A DNA stretch of 64,000 nucleotides from Trichomonas vaginalis G3 (GCF_026262505.1 NC_067205.1:4092001-4156000), one strand, 5' to 3'. Shown: positions 1 through 10,267, counted from the first letter of the stretch. The notes: generated by a model from the sequence alone, not told the origin. Program-made: numbers and translations.

Positions 1-258
1 CTATAACACATGGGATTTTCAATACCAAGTAGACTGGACTTTGAGAGACTCTTTAGAAACTTTAGACGTTTTACATAACTGTCCATGCTTTTACTTTACA
101 TCCGATAAAAGTGGTTTGGAAACCGTTATGAGATGGTTAGAGGACATACATGACTATGAGTTTATATATGACAAGATAGAATATGAGAGAGGTCCTATAA
201 ACTGGAGAAAGTGTCATAACAAAGAAATTTTACTAGTAAGTAAATGTGGTTTGAAATA
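1..258 (+). CDS. DNA adenine methyltransferase, C-terminal part (element A)
   Basis: This is the last part of a Dam-like N6-adenine methyltransferase, cut by the window edge. The sequence matches copy B (46,577-47,393), where the family motifs are visible. The FYFTSDKSG and KEILLVSK regions are the C-terminal end. Its stop overlaps the start of the next small gene. T. vaginalis is known to carry N6-methyladenine and methyltransferases of transposon or viral origin; this copy is assigned to that group by inference. Confidence 0.75.
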
Positions 259-375
259 GGACTACTTGTTTTAGGTTTTTTCCATTGTGTCATTTACTTA
301 TTTGACGTGGCAGAAAGATATAGAGAATATGAAGATGAACCAATACCAGCAAATGTTCAGCATATGTACTCGTAA
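244..375 (+). CDS. small membrane protein, 43 residues (element A)
   Basis: The ATG overlaps the end of the methyltransferase gene in another frame. The product has one strongly hydrophobic segment at about residues 5-20 (IGLLVLGFFHCVIYLF), followed by a charged tail (DVAERYREYEDEP). The identical arrangement at 47,379-47,510 in copy B, with only conservative changes such as H to Y and I to M, supports a real gene rather than chance. It is probably a single-pass membrane protein. The function is unknown. Confidence 0.6.
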   Translation: MWFEIGLLVLGFFHCVIYLFDVAERYREYEDEPIPANVQHMYS

Positions 376-398
376 GAGATATTTTTATCTAATATTAA

Positions 399-761
399 AT
401 GGACGCACAGAACTTAGCGAATGCACAGCAACCTGGACAACCAAACCCAGAGAATATTCCAAATGAAGTTAGAATACAAACTGCAATGGCAAACTATGGT
501 CAAGTGCCAACAGATGTACAAATGCAAACTGCCATGTCAAATGACGCTGCGTTAGGTTTGCCACCATGGTATGCAAATATGAGATGGAAAGAGTTTTATA
601 CAAACCCTGAAGTGGGATATAAACAACTTTATGCAGATGACGCAAACACAGGAGTTGACCCAGAATATGTTTTCTACCAGAGGAGAAACAGAATGTATGA
701 GCTCCAGTTAAAGAATGCAATGGAACTCAGAAGGAAACGTAAGAGACTAGGCGGACATTAG
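399..761 (+). CDS. small virion-type protein, 120 residues (element A)
   Basis: I do not recognise a family. The N-terminal half is Q/N/P-rich with an internal repeat (RIQTAMANYGQVPTDV, then MQTAMSND). The C-terminus is basic (RKRKRLGGH). The start is set by a compact upstream sequence (ATTTTTATCT about 20 bases before the ATG) of the kind found before other structural-class genes here. It lies 23 bases after the small membrane gene and 18 bases before the next gene. A virion or DNA-binding role is a guess from composition and position. Confidence 0.7.
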   Translation: MDAQNLANAQQPGQPNPENIPNEVRIQTAMANYGQVPTDVQMQTAMSNDAALGLPPWYANMRWKEFYTNPEVGYKQLYADDANTGVDPEYVFYQRRNRMYELQLKNAMELRRKRKRLGGH

Positions 762-779
762 ATTTTTACATATAGTAAA

Positions 780-1022
780 ATGGGTTTCTTCAGTAAGATA
801 GGAAACTTCTTTCGAAATGTTGGAAGAGGTATATGGAATGGAATAAAATCTGTCGGAAAAGGAATTTGGAACGGTGTCAAAAATATTGGTAAAAGAGTAG
901 GTCAGTTTGTTGGTATTATACCTAAAGACCCTGAACCAGAAGAGCAAGCTCCTGTTATACAACAGCCTGAACCTGCACCACAGTCAAGTTGGCAACCAAA
1001 TCCAACACCTCAACCGTATTAA
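780..1022 (+). CDS. cationic amphipathic protein with proline-rich tail, 80 residues (element A)
   Basis: Residues 1-45 form repeated G/W/I/K amphipathic segments (GIWNGIKSVGKGIWNGVKNIG). Residues 50-80 are a P/Q/E-rich tail. This architecture resembles membrane-active minor virion peptides such as adenovirus pVI, by analogy only. ATTTTTACATA lies just upstream. The 133-residue protein downstream of the integrase has a similar plan, a hydrophobic amphipathic N-terminus with a proline-rich tail. Function inferred, not shown. Confidence 0.7.
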   Translation: MGFFSKIGNFFRNVGRGIWNGIKSVGKGIWNGVKNIGKRVGQFVGIIPKDPEPEEQAPVIQQPEPAPQSSWQPNPTPQPY

Positions 1023-1026
1023 AAAA

Positions 1027-1875
1027 TTATATTTTTACCGTTCGATAGTAGTTGTATATGAAACTAAGTTCTAAGTAAAACGCATGGTATAATGGAATTA
1101 TTCTTTTTCTTCCATCTGTAGTAAACCATACTTGAAAGTCTGAAATACTTCCACTTGGTGGTTCGTATAACTTTGTAGGTTTTTCGTAAAAGTCATTTGC
1201 CAAGCATAAGAAAGAGTTTTGGGCGCCAGAAAATGAAGCATGAACTATAATAGCATCTGAGTCGAAAACATCTTTAAATAAATATGGTTCATCTCTTGCA
1301 TATCGACTGTAAATATTTGCTAAAGGAAGTTCGACTTTCTGATTTAACATTCTTTGCAAATAATACCATGACATTGCAGTGAATTCTGTATATATTTGTT
1401 CGTCTTTCTTTGGATTGTCTTCGTAGATTTGAAATGACACTTGTGAATTTTGTTTGTCATATACAATTCTCACATAAAGTGTGCTCTCGGTATTTGCATA
1501 TTCATCAGCATATTTTGCATAACATGAATTTATTTTATCTTCTATATTTTTTAACGCAGTCTGTAGAGAAGATGAAAGGTCAACTTGTATTAGCTCAATT
1601 TCTTCCCACATTTTTCGTTTCCCTTCAGATATATAATCTATATGAAACCTTACAATAAATGGAAAACTTTTATCTTCTACAGACACAAACTTCATTCTAC
1701 GAAAGCCAATAGCTTTTGTGACAGATGGGTCTCTTAGCCATCTTAATGGGTAGTCAAAACGATAGCCTTCATGCTTTACGGTCTCTGTCTCAAACTTTTG
1801 ACCGACATTAGTAAAAAGTTCATCTAATGGTTTAGTTGTAGCAACTCTTGAATTTTCTTTTTCTATTGGAAGCAT
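1027..1875 (-). CDS. 282-residue protein, paralogous to the 286-residue protein of copy B
   Basis: I do not recognise the family. It shares blocks with the plus-strand protein at 53,274-54,134 in copy B: TKPLDELFTN near the N-terminus, YRFDYPLRWL, KAIGFRRM, and C-terminal FSDFQVWFTT and YLELSFIYNY. Both are about 285 residues and are predicted to be beta-rich. The start at 1,875 faces the fibre gene across an 18-base divergent spacer (TTTTATCTAGAATAAAA). Position among structural genes suggests a virion protein. Confidence 0.7.
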   Translation of the reverse strand: MLPIEKENSRVATTKPLDELFTNVGQKFETETVKHEGYRFDYPLRWLRDPSVTKAIGFRRMKFVSVEDKSFPFIVRFHIDYISEGKRKMWEEIELIQVDLSSSLQTALKNIEDKINSCYAKYADEYANTESTLYVRIVYDKQNSQVSFQIYEDNPKKDEQIYTEFTAMSWYYLQRMLNQKVELPLANIYSRYARDEPYLFKDVFDSDAIIVHASFSGAQNSFLCLANDFYEKPTKLYEPPSGSISDFQVWFTTDGRKRIIPLYHAFYLELSFIYNYYRTVKI

Positions 1876-1892
1876 ATTTTATCTAGAATAAA

Positions 1893-3559
1893 AATGTCAA
1901 ATGAAACAGCGTCTATTGAGAGAAATACAACACAACCGACAACTCATTATACAAGCTCTAAATAAGAACACAACAAACTTTTCAAACTATTCTAAGATAT
2001 TGAGTCATTGAAAGAAGGAACTTAAAACTGACATTAAACCCAATGACAGATGAGTTTCTTTTCAAGACAATAAGAACCATACTGTCTGTATAAATCCAAC
2101 AAAGGAACTTTAAACGAGAAACCTATATCTGAACTTCTTTTGAAAACAGATGTTGACAAACAAAGCTGACAAAGAATATGTAGACGATGCAATAGCAAAA
2201 GAAGAAGAAAGAGCTAACAATGCTTATGCAACAAAAGAACATACTCATCCTGAACTAGCAGACAAAACATATGTTGACAATAAAATGTCAAGTGAAGTGA
2301 CAAGAGCTGAAAACGAATATTCTAAAAAGACTCATACACATACTATATCTGAAATAACAAACTTACAAGAAACCTTAAACAGGAAAAGTGACGTTGGACA
2401 TACCATACCATTGCAAATATTACAAACTTACAAGAAACCTTAAACAGGAAAAGTGACGTTGGACATACACATACATCTTCTGAAAAAACAGACTTAAACG
2501 TTAGCCTTGAAAATAAAGCAGATAAAACATATGTCAATGAAATATACCAAAGTTTAGTTGGAACAAAAAATATTGAAACTATTGTTGGTGACTTTTCTGT
2601 CAATGAAGAAAACAAATATTTTAGATGGGAGTTTGTACACTCCTTAAAAAATGGTACACGGTATAAACTCATTCCGAAAAATAACAATGAAATGTATGTA
2701 AGCTATAAAAAGAACGATGGTACACAAGTTAAAGTTCCATTAGACAACAACTGCTACTTAAACTTATATGGAGACGAACAAAAGAAATATTTCCGAGTTT
2801 ATGAAATGACAGATATGACATTGCCTGACCCAGCTCCAGCACCATACTATTATGACTATGGAGATGACAACAGAACACCACATGTAGATGAACAAAAGCT
2901 AACATTATATTTAGATTTTTATAGATATAAAAGATATAATGCAATAGAAAAAACGAGAATAGTATACTATTATGAAGATGACAGAAATAAATATTATAGT
3001 CAAGATTTTACCTACCTGAAAACATAAGATTATATTATAAAAAATATTCTGACTTAAACCAGAAGAAACCTGAAATAGTTGCACTATATTTAAGTTCAAA
3101 AGAGACAATCCTATAATATCTCATATGTTTGATTTAATGAACCCAGTAGGTTCTATTTATACATCTATGGAAGCAAGAGGTCCTCAAGTAATGTTTGGTG
3201 TTGGTGCATGGGAACAAATAGTCGACAGGTTTTTGTATTGTGCAAACTCTTCAAAGGAAACAGGTGGAAGTAAAACGATTTCAGGTGAAAACTTACCTGC
3301 GCACAGTCATTACATAGATTTAAGTACATCTCAAGCAGGTTGGCATAAGCATAGATATTGGGATTGGTCAGGAATGACAAAAGGTAAAGGATATGATGTT
3401 AAAGACGACGTTAAGTTTGCTATAAATTGTTACTGGAGTGACACTCAGGGAGAAGGAAACCATACACATTTCGTTTCAGGATATACACAAACAACGGGAC
3501 AAAGTAAAGAATACATGCCACCTTACATGACAGTTTACGCATGGTATAGAATTGCTTAG
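1893..3559 (+). pseudogene. fibre-like protein with tail-collar-like tip (element A)
   Basis: The part corresponds to the 429-residue fibre of copy B. A shaft of repeated coiled-coil units carries the phrase ADKxYVD (ADKEYVDDA, ADKTYVDNK). The C-terminal tip has GSIYTSM, GAWEQIVDRFLYC, ENLPAHSHYI and MPPYMTVYAWYRIA, the pattern of bacteriophage tail-collar or short-fibre tips. The role is probably receptor or surface attachment. It converges on the integrase gene with a 4-base overlap. This copy is broken. Confidence 0.65.
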
Positions 3560-4515
3560 TCGTCATTTTCAACTTCTTTAGCATATTCGTCAGGAGTTGT
3601 CTTATATTTGTTAGGAACTGTCTTTGAAAGTATACCACCTTGAACTTTGACAAGTTTGAAACGAGGTCTGACAATAGTAGTTTTATCTTCTGCTTGCAGT
3701 CTGTACATTTTGCCATGTTTGCCTAAAACTTCATAATATTCTCTTGTATACTTTCTTCTATTTTTACGAACACGAATGTGAGTACCTGTCGAGTTCCCAT
3801 TGTTGTCATAGTCAATAGTATTTTCATATGGGTCGCGTTTAGGTATTTCTATTTTTACTTTGTCACCTTTCTTAAGTTTGAAGCCTGGCATTCTTTCTTG
3901 TTTGTCTCTTTTGACTAAACTATTAAATATATAGTCTTTCTCTAAGTCGGGGTTGTTTTTCATTTCTTCAGGGGAGTGGTTTCCCAAACCTTTTTGTTTA
4001 CGGGTATTGTAAATATTTAAAACTTGTCTCATCTTTGCCATGGAGAAGTGTCTATACTTGTCGTCATATGACATTTCATCTACCTCACCACCTTGTGGTT
4101 GGTTTAAGTCTCTTAAGATTTTTATACAACTGTCAATGACACCAAGAGCAGAATGGTTTTGGTCGACAATGAAATATTGGTTTACATTTTTTGAACGCAG
4201 ATAGTTTTTAATATCGTCTGATTTGAAAGAACTTTCACAGTCAGATGTCAGTTTTGTTGGATGGTATTTGTCAACAAATATTGTCAAAGCAGTTTTCACA
4301 TCTAAAATATTTTTGGACCATAATGGTATGGCTTCACAGTATCTTGTGTTTTGACCGACAAATATTAGCCAGTATGGTGGTCCATCTTCTCTATACCTCG
4401 GAATGTTTTCCAAGATATCCATAAACCAAGCATTTGGTGTTGAACTAAAGATTTTTACCATGAGTGCTTTCTTTGTTGCTTTAGAAACATACGGGTCCTT
4501 GTTTGGATTCGTCAT
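3556..4515 (-). CDS. retroviral-type (rve) integrase, 319 residues (element A)
   Basis: The catalytic core starts at WFMDILENIP, with a second acidic block at LTSDCE and a third at about LGVIDSCIKILRDL, spaced like the D,D,(35)E/D core of Polinton and retroviral integrases. A C-terminal SH3-like DNA-binding region follows (KKGDKVKIEIPKRDP ... EYYEVLGKHGKMYRL ... RPRFKLVKV). The enzyme would insert the element with a short target duplication. It shares a short bidirectional promoter spacer (TTTTTATCCTATAAGAA) with the next plus-strand gene. Confidence 0.85.
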   Translation of the reverse strand: MTNPNKDPYVSKATKKALMVKIFSSTPNAWFMDILENIPRYREDGPPYWLIFVGQNTRYCEAIPLWSKNILDVKTALTIFVDKYHPTKLTSDCESSFKSDDIKNYLRSKNVNQYFIVDQNHSALGVIDSCIKILRDLNQPQGGEVDEMSYDDKYRHFSMAKMRQVLNIYNTRKQKGLGNHSPEEMKNNPDLEKDYIFNSLVKRDKQERMPGFKLKKGDKVKIEIPKRDPYENTIDYDNNGNSTGTHIRVRKNRRKYTREYYEVLGKHGKMYRLQAEDKTTIVRPRFKLVKVQGGILSKTVPNKYKTTPDEYAKEVENDD

Positions 4516-4531
4516 TTTTATCCTATAAGAA

Positions 4532-4932
4532 ATGGGTTTATTTGGCGCATTAGCAGGAGTTGCATCCAGATTTTTGCCCGCAGTGGAACAATAGCCAGAG
4601 GTGTATTTGGAGTTGGAAGGAAGATTTTGAGTACATTAGGTATACTTAAAGAGAAAGCACAACCTATTATACAAACTGTACAGAAAGGTTGGGATGTAGC
4701 ACGAGATGCAGCAAATCTTATTCCAAATCCTGAAACAAGAGGAAAAGTTCAAGGATGGATGGACAATGTAGGAAGACAAGCAGGAAACTATTATAACAAA
4801 GCAAATGACTACTATAACCAAGCAGGACACTATATGGACCAAGGTGAAAGATTCTTTAACAGAGGATATAACCATGCACAACAGTGGGTAAACAACAACC
4901 AACCGCAACCACCTCAAACGTGGGGAATGTAA
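4532..4932 (+). pseudogene. amphipathic virion-type protein (element A)
   Basis: This is the copy A counterpart of the 133-residue protein at 51,290-51,691. The readable part contains the KEKAQPIIQTVQKGWDVARDAANL helix region and Y/N-rich repeats (NYYNKANDYYNQAGHYMDQG). It ends in a proline-rich tail (NQPQPPQTWGM). It probably has the same role as its counterpart, a minor virion or membrane-interacting protein. That role is inferred from composition. Confidence 0.6.
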
Positions 4933-4950
4933 ATTTTTTACTGAGATGAA

Positions 4951-5106
4951 ATGAACAATACAGCATTGAGACAAATGGGTTCAAGATGGATTTGTCGACT
5001 TCCAGCAGTTACACAACCACGTGTTTGTCAAGTTCTTCCTATACCTCAGGAAGTTTTAGACCGACTTAAAAAACAACAACAACCAGTTGAAAACAAACCA
5101 AACTAA
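4951..5106 (+). CDS. small protein, 51 residues (element A)
   Basis: A short gene preceded by ATTTTTTACTGAGATGAA directly before the ATG; the same leader precedes the next gene. The product starts MNNTALRQMGSRWICRLP and has two cysteines and a K/Q/P tail. It is conserved at 51,711-51,866 in copy B with only two residue changes near the tail. Function unknown. Confidence 0.65.
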   Translation: MNNTALRQMGSRWICRLPAVTQPRVCQVLPIPQEVLDRLKKQQQPVENKPN

Positions 5107-5125
5107 AATTTTTTACTGAGATGAA

Positions 5126-5710
5126 ATGACGGAAGAAGTTGAAACGGTAGATTTGACACCACAAACAAAAAGTTCAGAACCATTGTCAAAACCTGTCAAA
5201 GAACTTACAGATGAAGAGAAAAATTCAATAATAGAAAGTGCCAGGTCTGGAAATACAAACCCTAACTACAAAGTCACTTTTCATAGAAATGGAACGGCTA
5301 GTATCTCAAAAAAGAAACAGACTCTCACAAATAAAATATTGAAGTCTGAAGGAGCTTTCGAGACAACAGATGGAAAAGTTTACTTCACCGATCAACAGTT
5401 CATTATAGAACATCTCATTGACTTAGAGTCGAAATATTCTAAACTTTACAACAAACACAAAAAGTTGAAAGGAAAACAAAAACAGATGGCATATGATATT
5501 TATGAAGATGTTGACGACACAACCATACCTGCAAGTGAGGTAAAGTCAGAGGAACCGAAAAGTGACGAAAAACCGATAGAAGAAGAAAAACCAAAAACTG
5601 AAGATAAACCAAAAACAAAGTTTAGTTTCCAAACTAAACCAAGTCAACCTTCATTAGCTGGTATGGGTTGGCGTCAAAGACTTATGGCAGCAGGCGGTTA
5701 TGTAAAGTAA
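5126..5710 (+). CDS. 194-residue acidic/lysine-rich protein with adenain-type site (element A)
   Basis: Unrecognised family. It has an acidic N-terminus, then GNTNPNYKVTFHRNGTASISKKK, a helix at about residues 85-120 (EHLIDLESKYSKLYNKHKKL), an E/K/P-rich linker, and a C-terminus PSLAGMGWRQRLMAAGG. The LAGM-G segment fits the (M/I/L)XGX-G cleavage consensus of adenovirus-type proteases. It uses the same ATTTTTTACTGAGATGAA leader as the preceding gene. It may be a scaffold or core protein processed at assembly; this is inference. Confidence 0.65.
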   Translation: MTEEVETVDLTPQTKSSEPLSKPVKELTDEEKNSIIESARSGNTNPNYKVTFHRNGTASISKKKQTLTNKILKSEGAFETTDGKVYFTDQQFIIEHLIDLESKYSKLYNKHKKLKGKQKQMAYDIYEDVDDTTIPASEVKSEEPKSDEKPIEEEKPKTEDKPKTKFSFQTKPSQPSLAGMGWRQRLMAAGGYVK

Positions 5711-6211
5711 AGAAAAAATATATTTTTTTATTTTTATAAAAATGTACGCTGAGTCTGTCGGAAAAGACCGTTGGGAAGACATAGATGAAGAAGTCTTTAC
5801 AAAACATTGACGATGAAGTTCATGAGAAATTAGATGAAGAAAGTTCATGAGAAATTAGATGAGAAATATGAAATGGCATACCATTTTAAAACAGTATATT
5901 TTTACATATATTAAATGCTTCAGGTTGAAAGAATACGGTGGAGCCAAAAGTGGCTCGACCTCAAAACAAGCATTTTATGAGCTTACAAAGGGTGTTATGA
6001 ATGAATTCAGCAACATACATCCTGACCTCGTTCATTTTGTTGCTAAATTCAGTAAAAATAATGTTTATGTTAGCATGTTAGATCTAACACGTTTTCTAAC
6101 ACGTTTTCTAACATGGTCTAAAACTCTTGAATTTTCATGAATTTTCCGAAATAAAAAAATAAAGTTAGTTTTATTTTATTTATTTTTTTTATTTTTATTG
6201 TAAGAACAGAA
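5711..6211 (+). other. accessory-zone start in copy A: gene fragments, operator, promoter
   Basis: No intact gene is visible. A start-like segment at 5,742 (MYAESVGKDRWE) resembles the leader of minus-strand genes at 14,227 and 58,685. Short stretches resemble KilA-N coding sequence. At about 5,938-5,961 a hairpin (GAGCCA-AAAG-TGGCTC) is shared with copy B near 54,255. One operator cluster lies at 6,066-6,126, followed by the accessory promoter (AAATAAAGTTAGT) at about 6,152 and TGTAAGAACAG just before 6,212. Confidence 0.5.
6066..6126 (+). promoter_or_regulatory. clustered half-site operator (ATGTTA class)
   Basis: Two forward half-sites (TGTTAGC, TGTTAGA) are followed by three reverse half-sites (TCTAACA) spaced 12 bases apart. 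The centre is a near-palindrome, TGTTAGATCTAACA. It lies about 85 bases upstream of the accessory promoter of the KilA-N gene. It may be an operator for an element-encoded DNA-binding protein or an iteron; the role is inferred. Confidence 0.55.
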
Positions 6212-6873
6212 ATGTCAGTCGAAGCAAAAACGTTCACGAACAAATCTAATGGCGAAACATTCACAAAAGGCACTTACAACGGTATTGAAGTCTTATGTAG
6301 AGACAAGGATGGTTATATAAATGCAACAAAGATGTGTCAGCAGTTTAGGAAAGACTTTAGAAGGTTGTTGGAAAATAAGTCCTGGGAAGAGTATTTTAAG
6401 GCATTTTGTGAAGAATATACCAACCCGCGGAAAACGGCGGTTGCTTTTTATACAAAGTTCATGCAGGAATTCCGGATGAAATCAAACAGGTTAGAGGAAT
6501 GTATGTAGACCCAAGACTCGTAAACTATATTGCAATGTGGGCTTCTCCAAAATATTGTATAGCAGTTGGAAAAATTATGGACTCCATAGACAAGAAAGTT
6601 CATGAGAAATTAGATGAAGAAGAACTTGAAGATACAGTAGAGAATGCTAAACCTTTGTTCGAACAAGAAGTTAGAAAAATGTGCGGAAAACAAATAGAAC
6701 ATGAACGTGAGATATGTTATGGTTATAGAGATTCTCCATACGAACTAGACCAATGGGAACAAGAAGATTTAAAGAGAGAATTTAGAGAATATGAACTCGC
6801 TAAGATAGCATTAGAAGCTGCAGAAAAGAAGTTAAAAGTTTGGGGTCGTTTTGTACAAAAATATTGTGAGTAA
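6212..6873 (+). pseudogene. KilA-N domain protein (element A)
   Basis: The N-terminal part reads as a KilA-N DNA-binding domain: YNGIEVLCRDKDGYINATKMCQQF, then the helix around KDFRRLLENKSW. The second part has the usual KilA-N end (YVDPRLVNYIAMWASPKYCIAVGKIMD) and a long charged helix to the end. The family is common in large DNA viruses and phages and binds DNA through its N-terminal domain. It is the first cassette of the accessory zone in A. It has an operator and the AAATAAAGTTAGT promoter upstream. Broken in this copy. Confidence 0.75.
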
Positions 6874-7467
6874 ATGAACCATTTATTTCGACAAAAATAA
6901 TGTTTATGTTAGAATGTTAGATCTAACATGTTTTCTAACACGTTTTCTAACATGGTCTAAAACTCATGAGTTTTATACAGAATTCAGCAAAAATAATGTT
7001 TATGTTAGAATGTTAGATCTAACATGTTTTCTAACATGTTTTCTAACATGGTCTAAAACTCTTGAATTTGTCGAAACTTCTTCGTAAATGTTTTGTCAAG
7101 ACTTCTTCGTAAATGTTTTGTCGAAACTTCTTCGTAAATGTTTTGTCAAGACTTCTTCGTAAATGTTTTGTCAAGACTTCTTCGTAAATGTTTTGTCAAG
7201 ACTTCTTCGTAAATGTTTTGTCAAGACTTCTTCGTAAATGTTTTGTCAAGACTTCTTCGTAAATGTTTGTCAAGACTTCTTCGTAATGAGCGTAAAAGAC
7301 CCAAAAATAATGTTTATGTTAGAATGTTAGATCTAACATGTTTTCTAACACGTTTTCTAACATCGTAGAAAACTCTCGAAATTCATGAATTTTGACACTT
7401 TCACAAAAAACATAAAAAATAAAAGTTAGTTTTAAAAAAAATATTTTTTTATTTTTATTGTAAGAAC
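6874..7467 (+). repeat. operator clusters and 25-bp tandem repeats
   Basis: No gene is seen. Operator clusters of the ATGTTA class lie at about 6,901-6,965, 6,998-7,060 and 7,309-7,370. Between them (7,075-7,290) is a run of about eight 25-base direct repeats (core CTTCTTCGTAAATGTTTTGT), the same unit that fills the element ends. The accessory promoter (AAGTTAGT at about 7,426 and TGTAAGAACA before the ATG) closes the stretch. Confidence 0.7.
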
Positions 7468-8380
7468 ATGTTAGCAACAACAGCACCAAACTCGTTAGTC
7501 ATGAATCCTACGTCAATTAGTAGAGATGAAAAACTTCATTCCTTCTTCATATACTTTCGAAACAAAAATCCAGAAGATAAAGCAAGAACTTTTAACAAGT
7601 AATTTAGACTGTAGTGCGAAAGATGAAACAAATGAACAGTATCTTTATGAAATGCAGGATATTATTGACCATTTACCTAAACTTCCTGAAATCCAACAAC
7701 AAAAGCTTACTATTCCAGAATTCGATGAAATAGAAGTCGGACTGACTGACTCAGTAGAAATAAAGAAGTTCATACGAAAGGTTAACTATGAGTTTCTTGG
7801 ATTTCATTGCAACCACAAAGTCATGGACAAAGATTGCGACATGGTATATAAGAACATCTCTGACATATATAAATCTGAAGAATTTAAGACCTACGACAAC
7901 TTTGTTTCGTTAGTTGCAAAATGTGTTTGGGAAATAAGAGATAAAGATAGAAGAGGTAAGATATGGAATGAACAGATAAAACCAACTGCTTCAGATTTAA
8001 AGAAAACCATTGACGCCTTGGTTGTTTTAGCAGGTAAGGTTTCAGAATATAACGCAAAAATGAACCCACAATGTTCTAAATGTAAAGCAGCAATGAGGAA
8101 ATATAACTACTCCGTCAAAGAGATAGAAAGAATGAGAAACGACTATGCAGATTTAAAGAAAGAAGCAGAGAAACCAGCAGAAAATAAAATGGACATGTTA
8201 GCATTTCTGAACAAAAACTATCCAACCGCAGAAGATTTCCTTCTTTCAGATGTCAAGAAGAAATATAAAGAAACCTTCGGTATCGTTAAAACTTTTGACA
8301 TACTAAAAGAAGAAATAGAAGCTACAAAACTGTTTAGAATTTCACGAATTCACAATGTTTACCATGTAAAACGCTTATAA
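7468..8380 (+). CDS. 304-residue-class protein of unknown function (element A)
   Basis: Unrecognised. The start at 7,468 follows the cassette leader TGTAAGAACA directly, as in copy B (55,453). The readable part has an acidic N-terminal half, a C/H cluster (FHCNHKVMDKDC), a CxxC (PQCSKCKAAMRK) and then a coiled coil (KEIERMRNDYADLKKEAEKPAE). It may bind metal or nucleic acid. It is found in both copies but at different positions relative to the KilA-N/T5orf172 gene, so it travels as a cassette. Confidence 0.6.
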
Positions 8381-8398
8381 AATAACTGGGGTAGAAAA

Positions 8399-8665
8399 GA
8401 GGTTAGAAAACAGGTTAGATTGATCTAACATTTCTAACATAAACATTATTTTTTGCTGAATTCCGTATGAAATTTCATGAGTTTTGTATGTTTTAGACCA
8501 TGTTAGAAAACATGTTAGAAAACATGTTAGATCTAACATTCTAACATAAACATTATTTTTATTGAATTCCGTATGAAATTTCATGAGTTTTGTGTGTTTT
8601 AGACCATGTTAGAAAACATGTTAGAAAACATGTTAGATCTAACATTCTAACATAAACATTATTTT
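8399..8665 (-). promoter_or_regulatory. three operator clusters in reverse orientation
   Basis: Clusters at about 8,399-8,446, 8,489-8,550 and 8,607-8,665 read as the reverse complement of the class at 6,066, each ending in TAACATAAACATTATTTTT. The first is a mixed version, with AGGTTA-type half-sites. They separate the unknown gene from the KilA-N/T5orf172 cassette and share the spacer phrase TTGAATTCCGTATGAAATTT. Confidence 0.55.
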
Positions 8666-8765
8666 TATTGAATTCCGTATGAAATTTCATGAATTTCCTT
8701 AAGACAGAAAAAATAAAGTTAGTTTTTTATAAAATATTTTTTTTATTTTGTATGTAAGAACAGAA

Positions 8766-9374
8766 ATGACAAACACTGAGTTTGAAACAGTTAAAAAGAT
8801 AGACAATAACACTAAATTGGTTAGAATTGGTGATTTAAACGTAAGATACTCAAAGAAATACAACAAATATTCTTTGTCAGACATTATATCTCCATTTGGA
8901 AAACATCCCACGACTGGGTTAGAAACTGCTTCTAGTCAGAAAATTTTGACAAGAAATCCTGAGCTTATGATATCGGTAAGATTCTATGGAACTACAGCAT
9001 ATCTTATAGACAAAAGTCTTATACCAATAGTTTTGTTATGGTTAGACCCAGTTGTTGGATATAACTTCATAACTTATGGTTCATTCGATACGGAACGTTG
9101 CAGTGAAGGCTTACTTTACATCGTTCAGAAACCGAAGGACTTCAATACAAAAGATATAAGATAGGAAGAACATATAATATAACTAAAAATATGACAGTAC
9201 AGTCAATAGAGTCAAGGTTGTGTTCGTTAACGATATGAGAGCTGCTGAAACAGAACTACTCGAAAAGTTTGAGAAATGTATGGTGCTCCCACGAAAGGTA
9301 AAGAAACGTTTGAAGTAGATGAGATAGATAAAGCTATAAAATTATTTGACGAAGTTGCTGAAAAATACATGTAA
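8766..9374 (+). pseudogene. KilA-N-like protein with T5orf172 (GIY-YIG-type) C-terminus (element A)
   Basis: The C-terminal half matches the T5orf172/MUG113 pattern: GLLYIVQKPKDF, then the YKIGRT phrase, an NDMRAAETELLEKFEKMYGAP helix and KGKETFEV. These are small GIY-YIG-fold domains often fused to KilA-N or Bro N-termini in DNA viruses. The N-terminal half (VRIGDLNVRYSKKYNKYSLSDII) is KilA-N/Bro-like but weak. The ATG is set by the promoter and TGTAAGAACAGAA leader. The copy B counterpart is 54,441-55,052. Broken here. Confidence 0.65.
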
Positions 9375-9479
9375 AGCGTTTATTTTTACGCTTGACTTCA
9401 GATGGCTCAGGTAGTTCCTAACTAGCTCATTTATCTCTATAAGGTAGATTGCCTCATCTGCTGGGTCTATGTCGGTCAT

Positions 9480-10076
9480 TGTTTCAAGACGAGTCTTTTA
9501 CTTTTTCAAAGACAAGTCTTTTACTTTTTCAAGACAAGTCTTTTACTTTTTCAAGACAAGTCTTTTACTTTTTCAAGACAAGTCTTTTACTTTTTCAAGA
9601 CAAGTCTTTTACTTTTTCAAGACAAGTCTTTTACTTTTTCAAGACAAGTCTTTTACTTTTTCAAGACAAGTCTTTTACTTTTTCAAGACAAGTCTTTTAC
9701 TTTTTCAAGACAAGTCTTTACTTTTTCAAGACAAGTCTTTTACTTTTTCAAGACAAGTCTTTTACTTTTTCAAGACAAGTCTTTTTACTTTTCAAGACAA
9801 GTCTTTTACTTTTTCAAGACAAGTCTTTTACTTTTTCAAGACAAGACCCGTATTTTTTCAAGAAATTTTTTGGTGTAAAGTTCTCAAATTTGAGAACAGT
9901 GGTCTTGATTTCAGACGATACCCGTACTTTTCAAGACAAGTCTTTTACTTTTTCAAGACAAGTCTTTTACTTTTTCAAGACAAGTCTTTTACTTTTTCAA
10001 GACAAGTCTTTTTACTTTTTCAAGACAAGTCTTTTACTTTTTCAAGACAAGTCTTTTACTTTTTCAAGACAATGTC
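9480..10076. repeat. 22-bp minisatellite (CTTTTACTTTTTCAAGACAA unit)
   Basis: There are about twenty-five head-to-tail 22-base units with few changes, interrupted at about 9,850-9,930 by a different sequence. Because 22 is one more than a multiple of three and no frame has a stop, long open frames appear (KTSLLLFQDKSFTFSRQ repeats) but are not believed to be genes. Absent from copy B. Confidence 0.9.
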
Positions 10077-10106
10077 CGACGTCAGTCAGTAAATTTTATC
10101 GTCCAA

Positions 10107-10226
10107 CCTTACAAATGTAAACTTATATAGTTCTATTTTCTTCACTAGGGTCTAACACCAAAGTAGCCTTACAAATGTAAACTTATATCGTTCTATTTTC
10201 TTCACTAGGGTCTAACACCAAAGTAA
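10107..10226. repeat. 60-bp direct repeat, two copies
   Basis: 10,107-10,166 and 10,167-10,226 are near-identical 60-base units beginning CCTTACAAATGTAAACTTAT, differing by a few bases. They lie just before the tRNA-like sequence. Function unknown. Confidence 0.85.
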
Positions 10227-10267
10227 CCTATGTACATGAAATTTCACTGCATAAAAGGAAAAAACCT

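Noticed and set aside
7075-7290. Regular repeats resembling a CRISPR array
   Set aside because: Units are directly adjacent with no unique spacers, no cas genes occur, and the genome is eukaryotic.
9449-10120. Long open frames (over 200 residues) in two overlapping frames
   Set aside because: They are the same 22-base repeat read in successive frames; the stop-free state follows from the repeat unit, not coding selection.
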